Source of the DNA: Halocatena salina
Lineage (GTDB): Archaea > Halobacteriota > Halobacteria > Halobacteriales > Haloarculaceae
Assembly (NCBI RefSeq): GCF_023115355.1
Contig: NZ_CP096022.1
Coordinates: 1 to 64,000 of the forward strand
Direction: 5' to 3'
Length of the DNA stretch: 64,000 nucleotides
Below the pieces are notes generated by a model, which did no database searches, had not been told where the DNA came from, and saw only the letters and a program-made list of their open reading frames with translations. Position 1 is the stretch's first letter, and the number at the start of each line of letters is the position of its first letter. This document shows, one piece after another, positions 46,636 through 56,347 of the stretch. The position numbers and the translations under genes are program-made.

Positions 46636-46953
46636 ATGATAGAGAAGATATCTCCGAAGACGGTCCGAAAGCGCCTCGAACGCGGTGAGGACTTCGATCT
46701 CATCGATATCCGTGATCGTGAATCCTACACTGATGGGCACCTCCCAGACGCCAAACATCTAACTGTCGAATCCCTCGAAAACACGGTTGCTGATCGTGAC
46801 TGGGCGGATGAAGTGATCATATACTGCTATGTCGGACAGACCTCAACGCAGGCTGCCAGACTCGTCACACGATACGGGAACACCCGAGACGTAAAGAGTA
46901 TGGCTGGTGGTTATGAGGCCTGGGAGTCTGCAGTGCTCTCGAACACTGACTGA
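46636..46953 (+). CDS. Single-domain rhodanese sulfurtransferase
   Basis: A 105-residue rhodanese domain. LIDIRDRESYTDGHLPDAKHL is the N-terminal motif and the active-site loop is IYCYVGQTS with Cys64 as the persulfide carrier. MAGGYEAWESAV is the C-terminal motif. Third gene of the YeeE-TusA-rhodanese operon, 3 bases after the TusA stop. Confidence 0.92.
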   Translation: MIEKISPKTVRKRLERGEDFDLIDIRDRESYTDGHLPDAKHLTVESLENTVADRDWADEVIIYCYVGQTSTQAARLVTRYGNTRDVKSMAGGYEAWESAVLSNTD

Positions 46954-47281
46954 TCCGTGATCACACCGAGGTTCGACTACGAGCTGTATGCGACCTCCAA
47001 TATTTAGTTTTATTTGTATTTATAGGAGAGGGTGAGTAATGAAAATATTATAATTTGATAGATACTGATGGTTTATCACTGCTTGTTGACCATAGCTAAT
47101 GCTATCGAATCCAAGCTTTTGAAAGTAGTCCGGCGATGGTTCGACCGGAGAGGTACTGTTTCTCAGTATCAGAGGATGATAGCTCAAAATGATATCTGAC
47201 TAGGTAATCACCTCCGCTCTGTGTATCCGTGTACTGTACAGTACCCATAACATATATATTACATACGTCTAATCATGAATT
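46954..47281. other. AT-rich intergenic region
   Basis: No gene seen. It contains AT-rich stretches near 46995-47060 and 47245-47280, the latter (ATAACATATATATTACATA) a likely promoter for the nuclease gene. Confidence 0.4.
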
Positions 47282-48604
47282 ATGACTGTCCTCGATGATC
47301 TGTCAGGACTTGAGTTCGAATCTCTCATGGTCGATGTATTTCGGAACTATGGGTACGAGAACGTCCGACAGACGCCCAAGACAGGTGATGAAGGTCGCGA
47401 TATTTTGATGACGGAGTCAGTCAACGGGCAGCGACAAGACGTCGTCGTCGAGTGTAAACACATGGAGCAGGTCGGACGGGAGATCGTCCAGAAACTACAT
47501 TCTGCAGTGATCACGTACGATTATTCGGGTCCCACTCGAGGGATGGTCGTCACCTCGGGAACGTACACGGCGCAAGCCCGAGAGTACGTTGAGAAAGTCA
47601 AAACGAACGGTGATGGGATCGAAATCGAGTTGGTCGACGGAAACACCCTCCTCGACATCGCTGATGAGACCGGCTTAGATCTTCAGAATGGGGCAGTCGA
47701 ACTCATCTGTCGTCGAACGCTACCTCCGGGTGATGTCGAATCACCGGTCACCGAACAGTTCGAAGCCATCAAGAACGTCGCTACGATCGATCTCGGTCGA
47801 ATCGAATCGACAGCCGAGTTCCGTCCGGTAGTAACGATCGAGACCCACACAGATGCGCAGTTCGAAACTTCTGTCGGGTGTATTCACCGTGTGAACGAGC
47901 GTGATACATTCCACATTCACGGTGATCACACGCCCCCACAGCCGATCGACAGTCCCCTGCGACAGCTCATCTCCGGGAACGCCTACCGAACGCTCGAGTT
48001 GGCCGACGCGAAAGAACAGGACGGGTTCGTCGATACAGGTGTTGTGCGGTTTCGACACGCCGAAAGCGACTTCGAAGCCTGGGCTGTCGATCAGCTTCAG
48101 AAAAAGTACACGACTACAGTTGAGTACACTGGCGACAACAACGTCGACTACGAAAAAGAGTGCGTGCCGACCGAATCACACGTCTCGATCAGTGAGCTTA
48201 GGTCTGTGTACGTCCCTCGCATCCGATCGGAAACACAGCTGAACGAGTACACCTATACGTTAGCATACGATGCTGTCGGACCCGATCGGCACATTGTCGA
48301 TAACGAGATCACACGGTGTGTCCACTGTGACTGGTCGTGGACGCCGTTGACCTACTGCGATAACTGTGGGAGTATCAACTGTTGGCGGCACATCCGAACC
48401 GAACGAGTCGACAACGAGCCGGTGTGTACCGACTGTGCAGTGACTGAGCGGTTTGCGCTCCGAAAGCGCTACTTCTACGACGAGGACAACCGTGGGCAGT
48501 TCCGCCACGAGTATGAGCAACGACCGCTACACCGCCAACTGCTCGAGAACAAGCCATTGATCGCGGGAGTTATACTCGTGATAGCGTTAGTGGCGCTGCT
48601 ATAA
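47282..48604 (+). CDS. Membrane-anchored Mrr-type restriction endonuclease-like protein
   Basis: A 440-residue protein. Residues 5-120 are an Mrr/PD-(D/E)XK nuclease domain: FESLMVDVFRNYGY, GDEGRDILM (Asp40) and VVVECKH (Glu57, Lys59), with a following QKLHSAV helix. A middle region of unknown fold follows. Residues about 345-395 contain Cys pairs (CVHCDW, CDNCGSINCWRH, CTDCA) forming one or two zinc knuckles. A single C-terminal membrane helix (LIAGVILVIALVAL) ends the protein. Mrr-type proteins cut modified DNA. Tail-anchoring to the membrane is unusual. The target is unknown. Confidence 0.8.
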   Translation: MTVLDDLSGLEFESLMVDVFRNYGYENVRQTPKTGDEGRDILMTESVNGQRQDVVVECKHMEQVGREIVQKLHSAVITYDYSGPTRGMVVTSGTYTAQAREYVEKVKTNGDGIEIELVDGNTLLDIADETGLDLQNGAVELICRRTLPPGDVESPVTEQFEAIKNVATIDLGRIESTAEFRPVVTIETHTDAQFETSVGCIHRVNERDTFHIHGDHTPPQPIDSPLRQLISGNAYRTLELADAKEQDGFVDTGVVRFRHAESDFEAWAVDQLQKKYTTTVEYTGDNNVDYEKECVPTESHVSISELRSVYVPRIRSETQLNEYTYTLAYDAVGPDRHIVDNEITRCVHCDWSWTPLTYCDNCGSINCWRHIRTERVDNEPVCTDCAVTERFALRKRYFYDEDNRGQFRHEYEQRPLHRQLLENKPLIAGVILVIALVALL

Positions 48605-48967
48605 CGCTACATTCGACGCGTTTCGATACGAACCAGATCTTTTCTGTGTCCGACCGGCGTTACACCCCAGTAGTTCGTCGACAACCCGCACGACGAACTC
48701 CCAGACGACCCTTCTGGGACATCGCTTGTTCGGTGATACCTGTCCGACGATCCCGAACCGCCTTTTGACGATCGTCCCACGTTAGTAATTGGATGATTCT
48801 GATAGACTCTGTCTATTCATCCTCGGGGAGGAGTAGTAATTACAACACAATTATATATAATATTAATATACTTAAAAATATAGATTATAGAGGCGTATTC
48901 AGTGGGATCGTCGCTATTGATCGATCGAGAGCGTTTTTTGCCTCGCTATACTATCTCCTCTATCAAT
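48605..48967. other. AT-rich promoter region
   Basis: No gene seen. 48830-48900 is nearly all A/T with runs such as TTATATATAATATTAATATA, a likely promoter for the metallo-hydrolase gene. Confidence 0.4.
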
Positions 48968-50608
48968 ATGAAGCTGAGCTATCAACATGCGAATCCTTAC
49001 TCCGGCTGCGAATCTGTTTTGCTTCGGATCGAGGGGCTTCTGTCCAACCAAACTGTTTGTATTCTCATCGATTCGGGTAACAGTGTGAACGTCGATGATC
49101 TTCTCGATGCGGACGAGTATCTGACCGCGATCTGTCTCACGCACGCCCACTATGATCACTACCAGTCTCTCGATTCGAATCTCCGGGATGGTGCTCCCGT
49201 GTATTCGACATCGGATACCAAAGAACTGTTAGAAGCGTCGTATCAGGTGGGAAAGCACCGTTCAGCTGTCGATCACGATAGTGTCCTTTCTGCCATGACG
49301 ACGATCGACGGCTGGACCTCGATCGTCGAGGGACTCCGCGTCCGAGCGTTGCCTGCGGGCCATGCGCCCGGCGCAGCGAGCTTGCTGTTTGCGATTGACG
49401 ACGGCGAACAGACACGAACCGTCCTTGCAACGGGAGATTTCACGCTGCGGCGAGCAGCGGGATATCCGGGGTTTGAGACGGATCTGCCGATCGATATCGA
49501 CGTGTGTTTGCTCTCAGCAACGGCGAGCGAGGATTTCGAATCGACTGCAACGCGTGCCCTGAAGACGATCTACGATCGGACGACCGCTGGCTCGACCGTC
49601 CTCATTACGGCCGGTGGACAAATGGGACTTCATCTCGGCTACCTACTCAGCCATATTGCCACCGAGCGCGGGAGGACCTTCCCGATCACGCTGGTCGGGC
49701 AGACGGCCATCCTGGCAGACCGCCTCGACTACGATCTCCCCGGCGTTTCGACGGTGTCCGAATTCGACGCGCCATCGACCGTTCTTACTCGAGGGGGGGT
49801 GACGATCGCTGGGCCGGACGTACCAACCGCTGATAGCGAAACGAGTGCAGCCCGCCTCTTCGAACAGATCCGGACCGACGGCGCGGCGACGCTCGTCCAA
49901 ATCCCGGCTGGTGGCGGCTCGCCCGTCAGGACGGCTACCTGTACCGTCCATTCGTTCCCGCTCAAAAACCATCCACGCCGAACCACGATCGATAGCGCCA
50001 TCAAATCGCTCGCACCGATTCACCTTATCATCTTACACGAGATCGGTCCGGAGGCCGATCAGTACAAGGACCACTACAGTAGTTATGTCTGGGCGACGAG
50101 CGACCAACTCTCTCACACGCTCTTGGACGAAACGGGCTGGACACCGCCACCGTGGGTCTCCGCGCAAGTCGAACGATACGTCACACAACAGAGGATCAAA
50201 TCCCGACAGCCGATCAGTGCTGACGTCTTCACGAGTGAAGCAGAGTTTCCCTCGATCGACCGCTATGCGTCCCCCGATCTCGAACGTGAGGGCATCACTC
50301 CACGAGTGATTTCGAGGGCAACTTCCGGAGAACAGGGGATTGAACTATCTGACAAAAAATACGGTGTCGAAGCCTCAGCGGCCGATGAAGAGGCACCGAC
50401 GGAATCCACGTCAGCGGTGACCGAGCGTCTCACAGCACTGAACGACCGCATTGCCGAACTCGAAACGATGATTGATCAACGGCTATCCGAACACGAACGT
50501 CGTTCCGCCCGTGTCATCGACGTACAAAACGGAGTGACGATTCTTCGCCTCGACGAGGAAATAAACGCCGAATCGGGTGACAACGTCGACATTCTTCCCC
50601 CGTCGTGA
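48968..50608 (+). CDS. MBL-fold metallo-hydrolase with coiled-coil C terminus
   Basis: A 546-residue metallo-beta-lactamase-fold hydrolase. The metal motif is THAHYDHYQSL (His59, His61, Asp63, His64), with later ligands in LPAGHAPGA and ATGDFTLRR. The middle region (TAGSTVLITAGGQMGLHLGY) resembles a beta-CASP-like insert, suggesting a nucleic-acid nuclease. The C-terminal 120 residues are disordered and then coiled coil (ERLTALNDRIAELETMIDQR). ATG at 48968 places the fold at the N terminus. It follows the Mrr-like gene but has its own promoter region. Substrate is uncertain. Confidence 0.8.
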   Translation: MKLSYQHANPYSGCESVLLRIEGLLSNQTVCILIDSGNSVNVDDLLDADEYLTAICLTHAHYDHYQSLDSNLRDGAPVYSTSDTKELLEASYQVGKHRSAVDHDSVLSAMTTIDGWTSIVEGLRVRALPAGHAPGAASLLFAIDDGEQTRTVLATGDFTLRRAAGYPGFETDLPIDIDVCLLSATASEDFESTATRALKTIYDRTTAGSTVLITAGGQMGLHLGYLLSHIATERGRTFPITLVGQTAILADRLDYDLPGVSTVSEFDAPSTVLTRGGVTIAGPDVPTADSETSAARLFEQIRTDGAATLVQIPAGGGSPVRTATCTVHSFPLKNHPRRTTIDSAIKSLAPIHLIILHEIGPEADQYKDHYSSYVWATSDQLSHTLLDETGWTPPPWVSAQVERYVTQQRIKSRQPISADVFTSEAEFPSIDRYASPDLEREGITPRVISRATSGEQGIELSDKKYGVEASAADEEAPTESTSAVTERLTALNDRIAELETMIDQRLSEHERRSARVIDVQNGVTILRLDEEINAESGDNVDILPPS

Positions 50609-50816
50609 ACGCATCTTCGAATAACCACGAACATCTATTATTTAGGATGAAAGGGAATGTGTTACGAACGGCTGGAGTGAATCACGGATATCCACACGTC
50701 TCTACGACGAGTAGATAACAATAACGTTAATTATATTGTACTGTTAGGAATCGATATAAAATAGTGTTACCGCCTCGTATCCCGATCGAAGTCGTTCATC
50801 GGAGCACGTGATCGAG

Positions 50817-52259
50817 ATGCTAGGGGATGGTAGTCGATTGAATCGACGCGAGTACATGAGGCTCACCAGTGCTGTCGTCGTCGGCTCTACAGTTCGTACG
50901 GCACAAATCGATACAGGCGGGACGACCAGCGAGATTCGGTTCGAGCGCGTCGTCGACGCGGTCACAGATCTCGGGTGTGATCCAACGGGCACCCAGGACG
51001 TGAGCAGCAAGATCGAATCAGCGCTCGATGGGGGGACGCTCATCGAATTCCCCACCGGCGAATATTATTGGGAACGATCTGTCTCGCTGAACACTGATCG
51101 CCTCGGCATCCGCGGGAAAGATGAGGACGTGTTGTTTACGTTTCCGGCCGGGTACAACGAGTTTTTCATCGACACCAGGTGCGATCGAGCGCTGTATGAG
51201 AACTTCAATGTCGATGTTCGTCCGGACAACACGGCCACGGGTATCCGGATCAACTCCGAGCACGGCTTTCACATCGAGAACATCGAGCACCTCGGACGCG
51301 GGACCGCTGACGCGAGCGACGTCACTCGGTGTTGGCAGCTTCGGGTGAACGATCCGGATTCCACTGGTGTCGTTAAGAACTTCGTCGCCAAGGAAGGCTC
51401 TGCATGGGCACACTATAAGGACGGCGACGGTCGTATCGGGATTTCCGTCTACGGCGGGGAAGGCACGATCAAGATCATCGATTGCCATCTTGAAGAGTTC
51501 GGTAACAACGGCATCTACGCGAGTCGTTCGCTCAGCGCAGTCCAAGTAGAAGGCGGCGTTTATCGCAATAACAACGTTGCAAGCATCCGGATCTCAGGCG
51601 ATGGAAGCTACGTTGATGGTGCAGTCGTTGAGGTTGATCGGAAAAAATACTCCGGTCCACACACCTTGGACGACGATGGGTTCGAAATGCGTGGCATCGT
51701 CATCGAACAAGGGAACGCCGATATCGGAACGTTCGATGCGACGGGCACGAAGATCTGTAACACTGACATCGTCATCCGCGACAATCCCACCTCGGGTTCG
51801 GCCATCTCCGTCTGGACCGGTGGTCGAACGCTTGACGTATTGAACACACGGATCGTTTACGATAATGACGGCTCACCCACGATCTATCGGGAGGGAAAAA
51901 CCGCTCAGGGCAACCACAGCCCGAGTTCGGGCGCGCGTTGGCTTCACATGGAACGAGTGCAGATCACCGGCACCGCTACGGAGGGTCCAACCGTACTCGC
52001 CGAAGAGGCCGACGCTTCTCGGATCCGGAACTGTTACATCGAACAGTCCGGCAACGGTCGTGCGGGCGTCGTGTTCTCGGATTCACAGGACACCTTTGTC
52101 GGGAACTGCATCATTGATGTGGGCGCGAAGGCCTTTTCCCTCGACTCGTCGTCAGGACGCTCGAAGAACGTTAGACACACAGGCCCCCCGTTGGCGAACT
52201 GTGTCGGTGCGTCTTCTCCAACTCCGATGAAGCGACCGTCCTCAGAACGTCGTCTCTGA
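50817..52259 (+). CDS. Exported right-handed parallel beta-helix protein
   Basis: About 480 residues with a twin-arginine-like start (RREYMRLTSAVVVGS). The body has pectate-lyase-superfamily beta-helix repeats: IEFPTGEYYW, LGIRGKDEDVLF, IRINSEHGFHIENIEHLG, NNGIYASRSLSAVQVEGGVY, RIRNCYIEQSGNGRAGVVFS. No clear catalytic signature is seen, so it may be a lyase, hydrolase or glycan-binding protein. GTG at 50808 is an alternative start. Fits with the other polysaccharide-acting enzymes in the window. Confidence 0.78.
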   Translation: MLGDGSRLNRREYMRLTSAVVVGSTVRTAQIDTGGTTSEIRFERVVDAVTDLGCDPTGTQDVSSKIESALDGGTLIEFPTGEYYWERSVSLNTDRLGIRGKDEDVLFTFPAGYNEFFIDTRCDRALYENFNVDVRPDNTATGIRINSEHGFHIENIEHLGRGTADASDVTRCWQLRVNDPDSTGVVKNFVAKEGSAWAHYKDGDGRIGISVYGGEGTIKIIDCHLEEFGNNGIYASRSLSAVQVEGGVYRNNNVASIRISGDGSYVDGAVVEVDRKKYSGPHTLDDDGFEMRGIVIEQGNADIGTFDATGTKICNTDIVIRDNPTSGSAISVWTGGRTLDVLNTRIVYDNDGSPTIYREGKTAQGNHSPSSGARWLHMERVQITGTATEGPTVLAEEADASRIRNCYIEQSGNGRAGVVFSDSQDTFVGNCIIDVGAKAFSLDSSSGRSKNVRHTGPPLANCVGASSPTPMKRPSSERRL

Positions 52260-52307
52260 AATGTGTTGCACTCGGAGTAAAGGTCTCGATGCAGTCCCTC
52301 GGCGGTT

Positions 52308-52541
52308 TTACTGGTCGACGAGACCGCGATACAGAGGGACTGTTCCGATGAGAAGTATTAACCACCCGATGGATGTGAACGCCACCCCTTCGATTTGATA
52401 CATCCAATGATGACAACAGTAGTATCCACCGTCCGTCGCTCGGAGAAACTCCCGCAGTCCATAGCTGATGCACAAACTCCCTCCTGTTCCTGCTGCTGCA
52501 CACGTCGCGATCTTCCTCCATGGATTAGTCATTCTAGACAC
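52308..52541 (-). CDS. Small two-helix membrane protein
   Basis: A 77-residue protein with two hydrophobic segments (about 11-29 and 55-72) separated by a His/Cys-rich loop (GGYYCCHHWMYQ) that might bind metal. ATG at 52541 or 52532. No recognised family. Confidence 0.5.
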   Translation of the reverse strand: MSRMTNPWRKIATCAAAGTGGSLCISYGLREFLRATDGGYYCCHHWMYQIEGVAFTSIGWLILLIGTVPLYRGLVDQ

Positions 52542-52707
52542 CTATCTCTACATATTGACGCCAACAATCTATTAATTTACTCATAAAGAACATCAATAGA
52601 AGTGCGTATAATGAGAGACATTTCTGATGCGTGTTTGGTCTGTATCGTCTCTTCTGCCCGATCAGTATCGATTAGTATTGATACGCCAGTTCGGGCGTCA
52701 GTGTGAA

Positions 52708-52968
52708 TTAGAGTTGCTTTTCGAGTACGACGCGTCCAGTCTCGGTAACGCAATACGTGCCACCGGGCTGTCGCTGGAGGAGTCCCTTCTGTTGGAGGTG
52801 TGTACACGCTCGATCGATTGGAACTGGATGAATGTTTAAAACTTTCGCGATCTCTATCACGCGACAAGGCCCTCGTTCGTTGAGAGTTGCAAGAACCCGG
52901 ATTGTGTGATCCGTTTCGCTCGAGTCATTGCGATCCGACATATCTTCATCGGTTCCCGTTCGCGTCAT
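52708..52968 (-). CDS. Small winged-helix protein overlapping the TFB gene
   Basis: About 86 residues. The core HTIRVLATLNERGPCRVIEI, AKVLNIHPVPIDRACTHLQQKGLLQRQPGGTYCVTETGRVVL is a winged-helix fold with a clear wing. The gene starts inside the 3' end of the TFB gene in another frame (ATG at 52968 or 52941), so the two are co-transcribed. It may be a cofactor or regulator acting with this TFB. This is inferred from overlap only. Confidence 0.7.
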   Translation of the reverse strand: MTRTGTDEDMSDRNDSSETDHTIRVLATLNERGPCRVIEIAKVLNIHPVPIDRACTHLQQKGLLQRQPGGTYCVTETGRVVLEKQL

Positions 52969-53929
52969 GCACCTTGATGAGTTCTTGGTACCGTTCACGA
53001 ATCGTTACTCGGCTCACCCCTGAGCATTCGCTCACTGCTGTTTGTGTGCGCGCATCGTTCGTAAGGCGTGATGCAGCGTACGCGGCCCCTGCTGCGAGCG
53101 CTGCTGGGCTTTTGCCACTGTGCAAGTTCTGTGTGGTGGCGGTTTCGATGAGATCGTGAGCGATCTGTTCGGTCTCTCCACCGAGATCGAGCGTCGAGAC
53201 GAATCGCTGTACATAGTCGTGGGGATCGATCGGTGCAATACCCAATTCGAGTTCGCGCGTCAGATAGCGGTACGCGCGTTGGATGCGAATCTGATCGACT
53301 CGGCTCACGGGAGTGAACTCACAGAGCCGACGCGGTATACCGGCCTGTCGTGTAGCAGCATACAGGCTGGCGGTGGTCATTGCTTCGATCGATCGTCCTG
53401 GCAACAACTCCATTTCGATTGCCTGCCGGTAGATGACGCTGGCCGTCTCCGGAACGGGACCGGGTAACCCGAGCGCCGACGCCATGCGCTCGATCTCACC
53501 TAACGCTTGTTTGAGATTTCTCTCTTGGCTGTTTTTCGTCCGATAGCGTTCGTCCCACGTCCGAAGTCGATGTATTCGTTTGCGTTGTCGTGCCGATAGC
53601 GATCGACCAGCTGCGTCGGTGTCGTCCCATCCTATCCACGTACTCAATCCCTTGTCGTGAAGAAGCGGCGTCATCGATGCGCCGACTCGACGTTTGTGGG
53701 CTGTTTCCTCGGCCGTGAATGCACGCCACTCCGGTCCGTGATCGATCTGATCGATGGCGACGACACACCCACACGCCTGACAGACGCGCTCGGCTCGTGA
53801 TTCATCTCGTATGATACGACCACCACACTCGGGACAACACGTTTCGATGGCGTCGGTTCGCTGCTCCTCGTTTCCGTCCTGTGTTGATCGATGATGCGAA
53901 CTGTCGTGTGTGTAAATGCTCTCGGTCAT
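52946..53929 (-). CDS. tfb: Transcription initiation factor IIB
   Basis: General transcription factor that links TBP to RNA polymerase and sets promoter choice. The zinc ribbon is at Cys32/Cys35 and Cys50/Cys53. The B-finger region (EWRAFTAEE, RRVGASMTPLLHDKGLSTWIG) follows. Two cyclin-like repeats span about 120-310, the second ending SVSRVTIRERYQELI-like (GVSRVTIRERYQEL). Haloarchaea carry multiple TFBs, often on extra replicons, used for condition-specific expression. The neighbouring overlapping winged-helix gene suggests a paired function. Confidence 0.93.
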   Translation of the reverse strand: MTESIYTHDSSHHRSTQDGNEEQRTDAIETCCPECGGRIIRDESRAERVCQACGCVVAIDQIDHGPEWRAFTAEETAHKRRVGASMTPLLHDKGLSTWIGWDDTDAAGRSLSARQRKRIHRLRTWDERYRTKNSQERNLKQALGEIERMASALGLPGPVPETASVIYRQAIEMELLPGRSIEAMTTASLYAATRQAGIPRRLCEFTPVSRVDQIRIQRAYRYLTRELELGIAPIDPHDYVQRFVSTLDLGGETEQIAHDLIETATTQNLHSGKSPAALAAGAAYAASRLTNDARTQTAVSECSGVSRVTIRERYQELIKVHDANGNR

Positions 53930-54118
53930 GGTGTTGTGGATGTTACGGAACGATACACAGATCGATTTCCCAATTCAGATTTTTGAATGAAAACAGTAAG
54001 TAGGGTGGGCTGATTCTCAGATCTTGGGAATCGACCGCACAGCGTATCTTGTCGTTGGACTATCACATGGACGTCGATCACGGCGTTGATGTCGTCTACG
54101 GAAGATATCCATGAGCGA

Positions 54119-55117
54119 TCACTCGGGATTCAAGACGTCCCGTGGGTTCTCGTACACGACCTGTCTGATCGTATCGAGATCGATCCCGAGCCGGTAGAGT
54201 TCGAAGATGGTCCGCTTGAACGCGAACACGTCACTCCGGAGGATTCCCGCGCTGTCGGTTTCGACTAGCACGCGATCCGGACCGTATTTTTCGATGACTG
54301 TGGCGACGTCCCGCGGTGTTACACCGAGCAGCCACGGATAGCTCACGGTGTAACTCAGATAGCAGTCCGTGCTCTCCATCACGTAGGAAGCTGCCGCCTG
54401 ATCGGCGTGTGAGAGGACGAGTTGATCGTCGGGAAGTCCTGCCTCGTCCTTACATTCGATGTCGAGTTCGATCGCGGCCCGGCGCTCGTCCGCCGCGTCG
54501 ATGACGGGTGGCTGTTGCAGTCCCATGTCGAGTTCGTAGCCGGGAATCATTCCCCGCTCGCGGAACGGAATTTCCACATCGCTGAGATCCGGCGGCGTGT
54601 GAGCGATCGCGGGGATGTCGTTGTCGTCGGCGATTTCCATCTGTCGCCGCGTCGCTTGCTTTTGCTCTTCGAGTGGCCAGCGTGCGACGTGCTGTGTGGA
54701 GGTGATTCCGATCTCGCCGACGGCGGCGACCGCATCGAGTGCGCAGTAAGCTGGCATCCGCTCCAACAGGACTTCGTAGTCATCGACCCGTGCACCGGTG
54801 TGAATCCCGACTCCGAGCTTCGCGTCGAAGACGTGCGCCTGTTTGATCTGGCTGAGGCGGTTGAGCGCATCGTCCCATAGGTACTGGACATCTTCGGGTT
54901 CGACCGGCTTGTACGGCGTCCAGTAGTAGGCAGCTGCCATCATCACCATCGATTCGCAGCCACTCAACGCGAATTTCTCGCGGTCGTTCCACGAGAGTGT
55001 GTGTGCGTGGTTGTGGATGTCGATCCACGGGATGTTCATCAACTCCGTTGGAAACGCCGATGTGCTCTCTGACTGTTCAGCGTCGATCGGTCGGTTCGTC
55101 GGATAATGGGGATCCAT
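54119..55117 (-). CDS. TatD-family metal-dependent hydrolase
   Basis: A 332-residue TIM-barrel hydrolase of the TatD/amidohydrolase group. Ligand motifs are WIDIHNHAH, AAVGEIGITS, IAHTPP, LSHAD and LVETDSAGIL. I start at ATG 55117 (MDPHYPTNRPID) because the extension to 55267 is Ser-rich and overlaps the upstream gene. It follows the VOC dioxygenase gene on the same strand with a 58-base gap and is probably in the same TetR-controlled unit. Substrate is unknown. Confidence 0.83.
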   Translation of the reverse strand: MDPHYPTNRPIDAEQSESTSAFPTELMNIPWIDIHNHAHTLSWNDREKFALSGCESMVMMAAAYYWTPYKPVEPEDVQYLWDDALNRLSQIKQAHVFDAKLGVGIHTGARVDDYEVLLERMPAYCALDAVAAVGEIGITSTQHVARWPLEEQKQATRRQMEIADDNDIPAIAHTPPDLSDVEIPFRERGMIPGYELDMGLQQPPVIDAADERRAAIELDIECKDEAGLPDDQLVLSHADQAAASYVMESTDCYLSYTVSYPWLLGVTPRDVATVIEKYGPDRVLVETDSAGILRSDVFAFKRTIFELYRLGIDLDTIRQVVYENPRDVLNPE

Positions 55118-55175
55118 CGTAACTTGAGTTCGCTCTTTGAGCTGTTCGATTGCCGATTCGATCCGGGAGCTGTCG

Positions 55176-56123
55176 TCAGTCGAGCGTGAGATCTGGAAGC
55201 TGTTCGTCGATGTACTCGACATCGACATCGAGCCAGTCCGGGACACGGAGGTGTTCGCCGAGTTCATCGACGTCCTCGTCGAGCGTCATGCCCGGTCCGG
55301 TCGTTGCGAACTCGAAGACCGATCCGCCGGGCTCCGTGAAGTACATCGACCAGAAGTAATCGCGGTCCTTCCGAGAGGTTGTGATCAGACCGGCATCCCT
55401 GAATCGGTCACTCCACTCTTTCTGTTCCTCTTTTTCGCCAGCGTCGAACGCGACGTGAAGGAACGTTCCGGTTCCCATGACGCCTTGGGGTGCGTTCGGT
55501 CGGATCAGAACGTCGATAAAATCGGCCCCTGTCCGAGCGCCGGGCGCTTCGAATCGAACGCGGTCACCCGTTTGTGGGTAGTCCTGTCGACCAATCCGTT
55601 CCCAGCCCATCGTCTTCAGTGCACGAAACGTCCCGGCGGGATCGTTCGAATGGACGGTGGCGCTATGAAGGCCCCGCACGCCGTGTTCGGTCGGTACGTC
55701 ACCGCCGTCCCACGGGTTGATCTCCGACGTTCCGGTCACGAGTTCGAACGGCGTTCCGTCGGGATCGGTAAACTCGATAGCGGTCTCATCGAACCGTTCA
55801 GTAGTTACGTGCTCGATACCGTGCTCCTCGAATCGATCTTCCCAGTAGTCGACGGATCCATCGGGAATGATCAGGCCACACCCGCTGATCTGCCCTTTGC
55901 CGACTTCTCCGTTCGGCATCCCCCTGATCGGGAAGAACGTGACGATCGAACCGGCAGTACCGACCCCGTCCCCATAGTAGAGGTGATAAATCTCCTCGGG
56001 AACGTCGAACCGAACGGTCCGTTTGATAAATCGCAGACCAAGCACGTTCCGAAAGAAGTCCAAGTTCTCCTGAGGATCGCTAGCGAACGCGGTTACGTGA
56101 TGCAGTCCGTTGATATCTCCCAT
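55176..56123 (-). CDS. VOC-family ring-cleaving dioxygenase-like protein (MhqO type)
   Basis: A 315-residue protein of two tandem vicinal-oxygen-chelate domains. GLHHVTAFASDPQENLDFFRNVLGLRFIKRTVRFD begins the first, VRGLHSATVHSND the second. Metal ligands are His8 or His9, a His in the second repeat and a Glu near the end (VFEFAT). This length and the start match MhqO-like ring-cleaving dioxygenases linked to quinone or aromatic stress. A palindrome (56136-56153) overlaps its promoter, and a TetR gene lies upstream. Confidence 0.88.
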   Translation of the reverse strand: MGDINGLHHVTAFASDPQENLDFFRNVLGLRFIKRTVRFDVPEEIYHLYYGDGVGTAGSIVTFFPIRGMPNGEVGKGQISGCGLIIPDGSVDYWEDRFEEHGIEHVTTERFDETAIEFTDPDGTPFELVTGTSEINPWDGGDVPTEHGVRGLHSATVHSNDPAGTFRALKTMGWERIGRQDYPQTGDRVRFEAPGARTGADFIDVLIRPNAPQGVMGTGTFLHVAFDAGEKEEQKEWSDRFRDAGLITTSRKDRDYFWSMYFTEPGGSVFEFATTGPGMTLDEDVDELGEHLRVPDWLDVDVEYIDEQLPDLTLD

Positions 56124-56135
56124 GGTATCACCACT

Positions 56136-56153
56136 ATTGACCAGATGGTCAAT
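56136..56153. promoter_or_regulatory. Perfect palindrome, candidate TetR operator
   Basis: ATTGACCA and TGGTCAAT separated by GA, 12 bases upstream of the VOC start and abutting the TATA-like ATATATAAA. A related 16-base site lies at 56332-56347. Likely bound by the upstream TetR protein. Confidence 0.6.
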
Positions 56154-56331
56154 ATATAAAAAACCATGGGCGATTTTGTTTCAGAACGGGAAATCGGTTT
56201 GGAGCACACGGCTAGTCATACGTTCGATCGGTTTACCGGAGCCATCGTCTATAGCCGGACGATAGCTGTCCCAGACGCACTCCGATGGTGAACGACGACA
56301 CCCATAAGCGAGCGATAATGCGAGTGCTGTC

Positions 56332-56347
56332 TTTACCGTCTGGTCAA
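56332..56347. promoter_or_regulatory. Second, degenerate TetR-type operator
   Basis: TTTACCG and TGGTCAA around a 2-base centre, matching the 56136 palindrome at 12 of 14 arm positions. It lies between the TetR gene and the VOC promoter. Confidence 0.4.

Noticed and set aside
55137-56159. 340-residue plus-strand reading frame
   Set aside because: Antisense to the VOC dioxygenase-like gene, which has a coherent two-domain structure.
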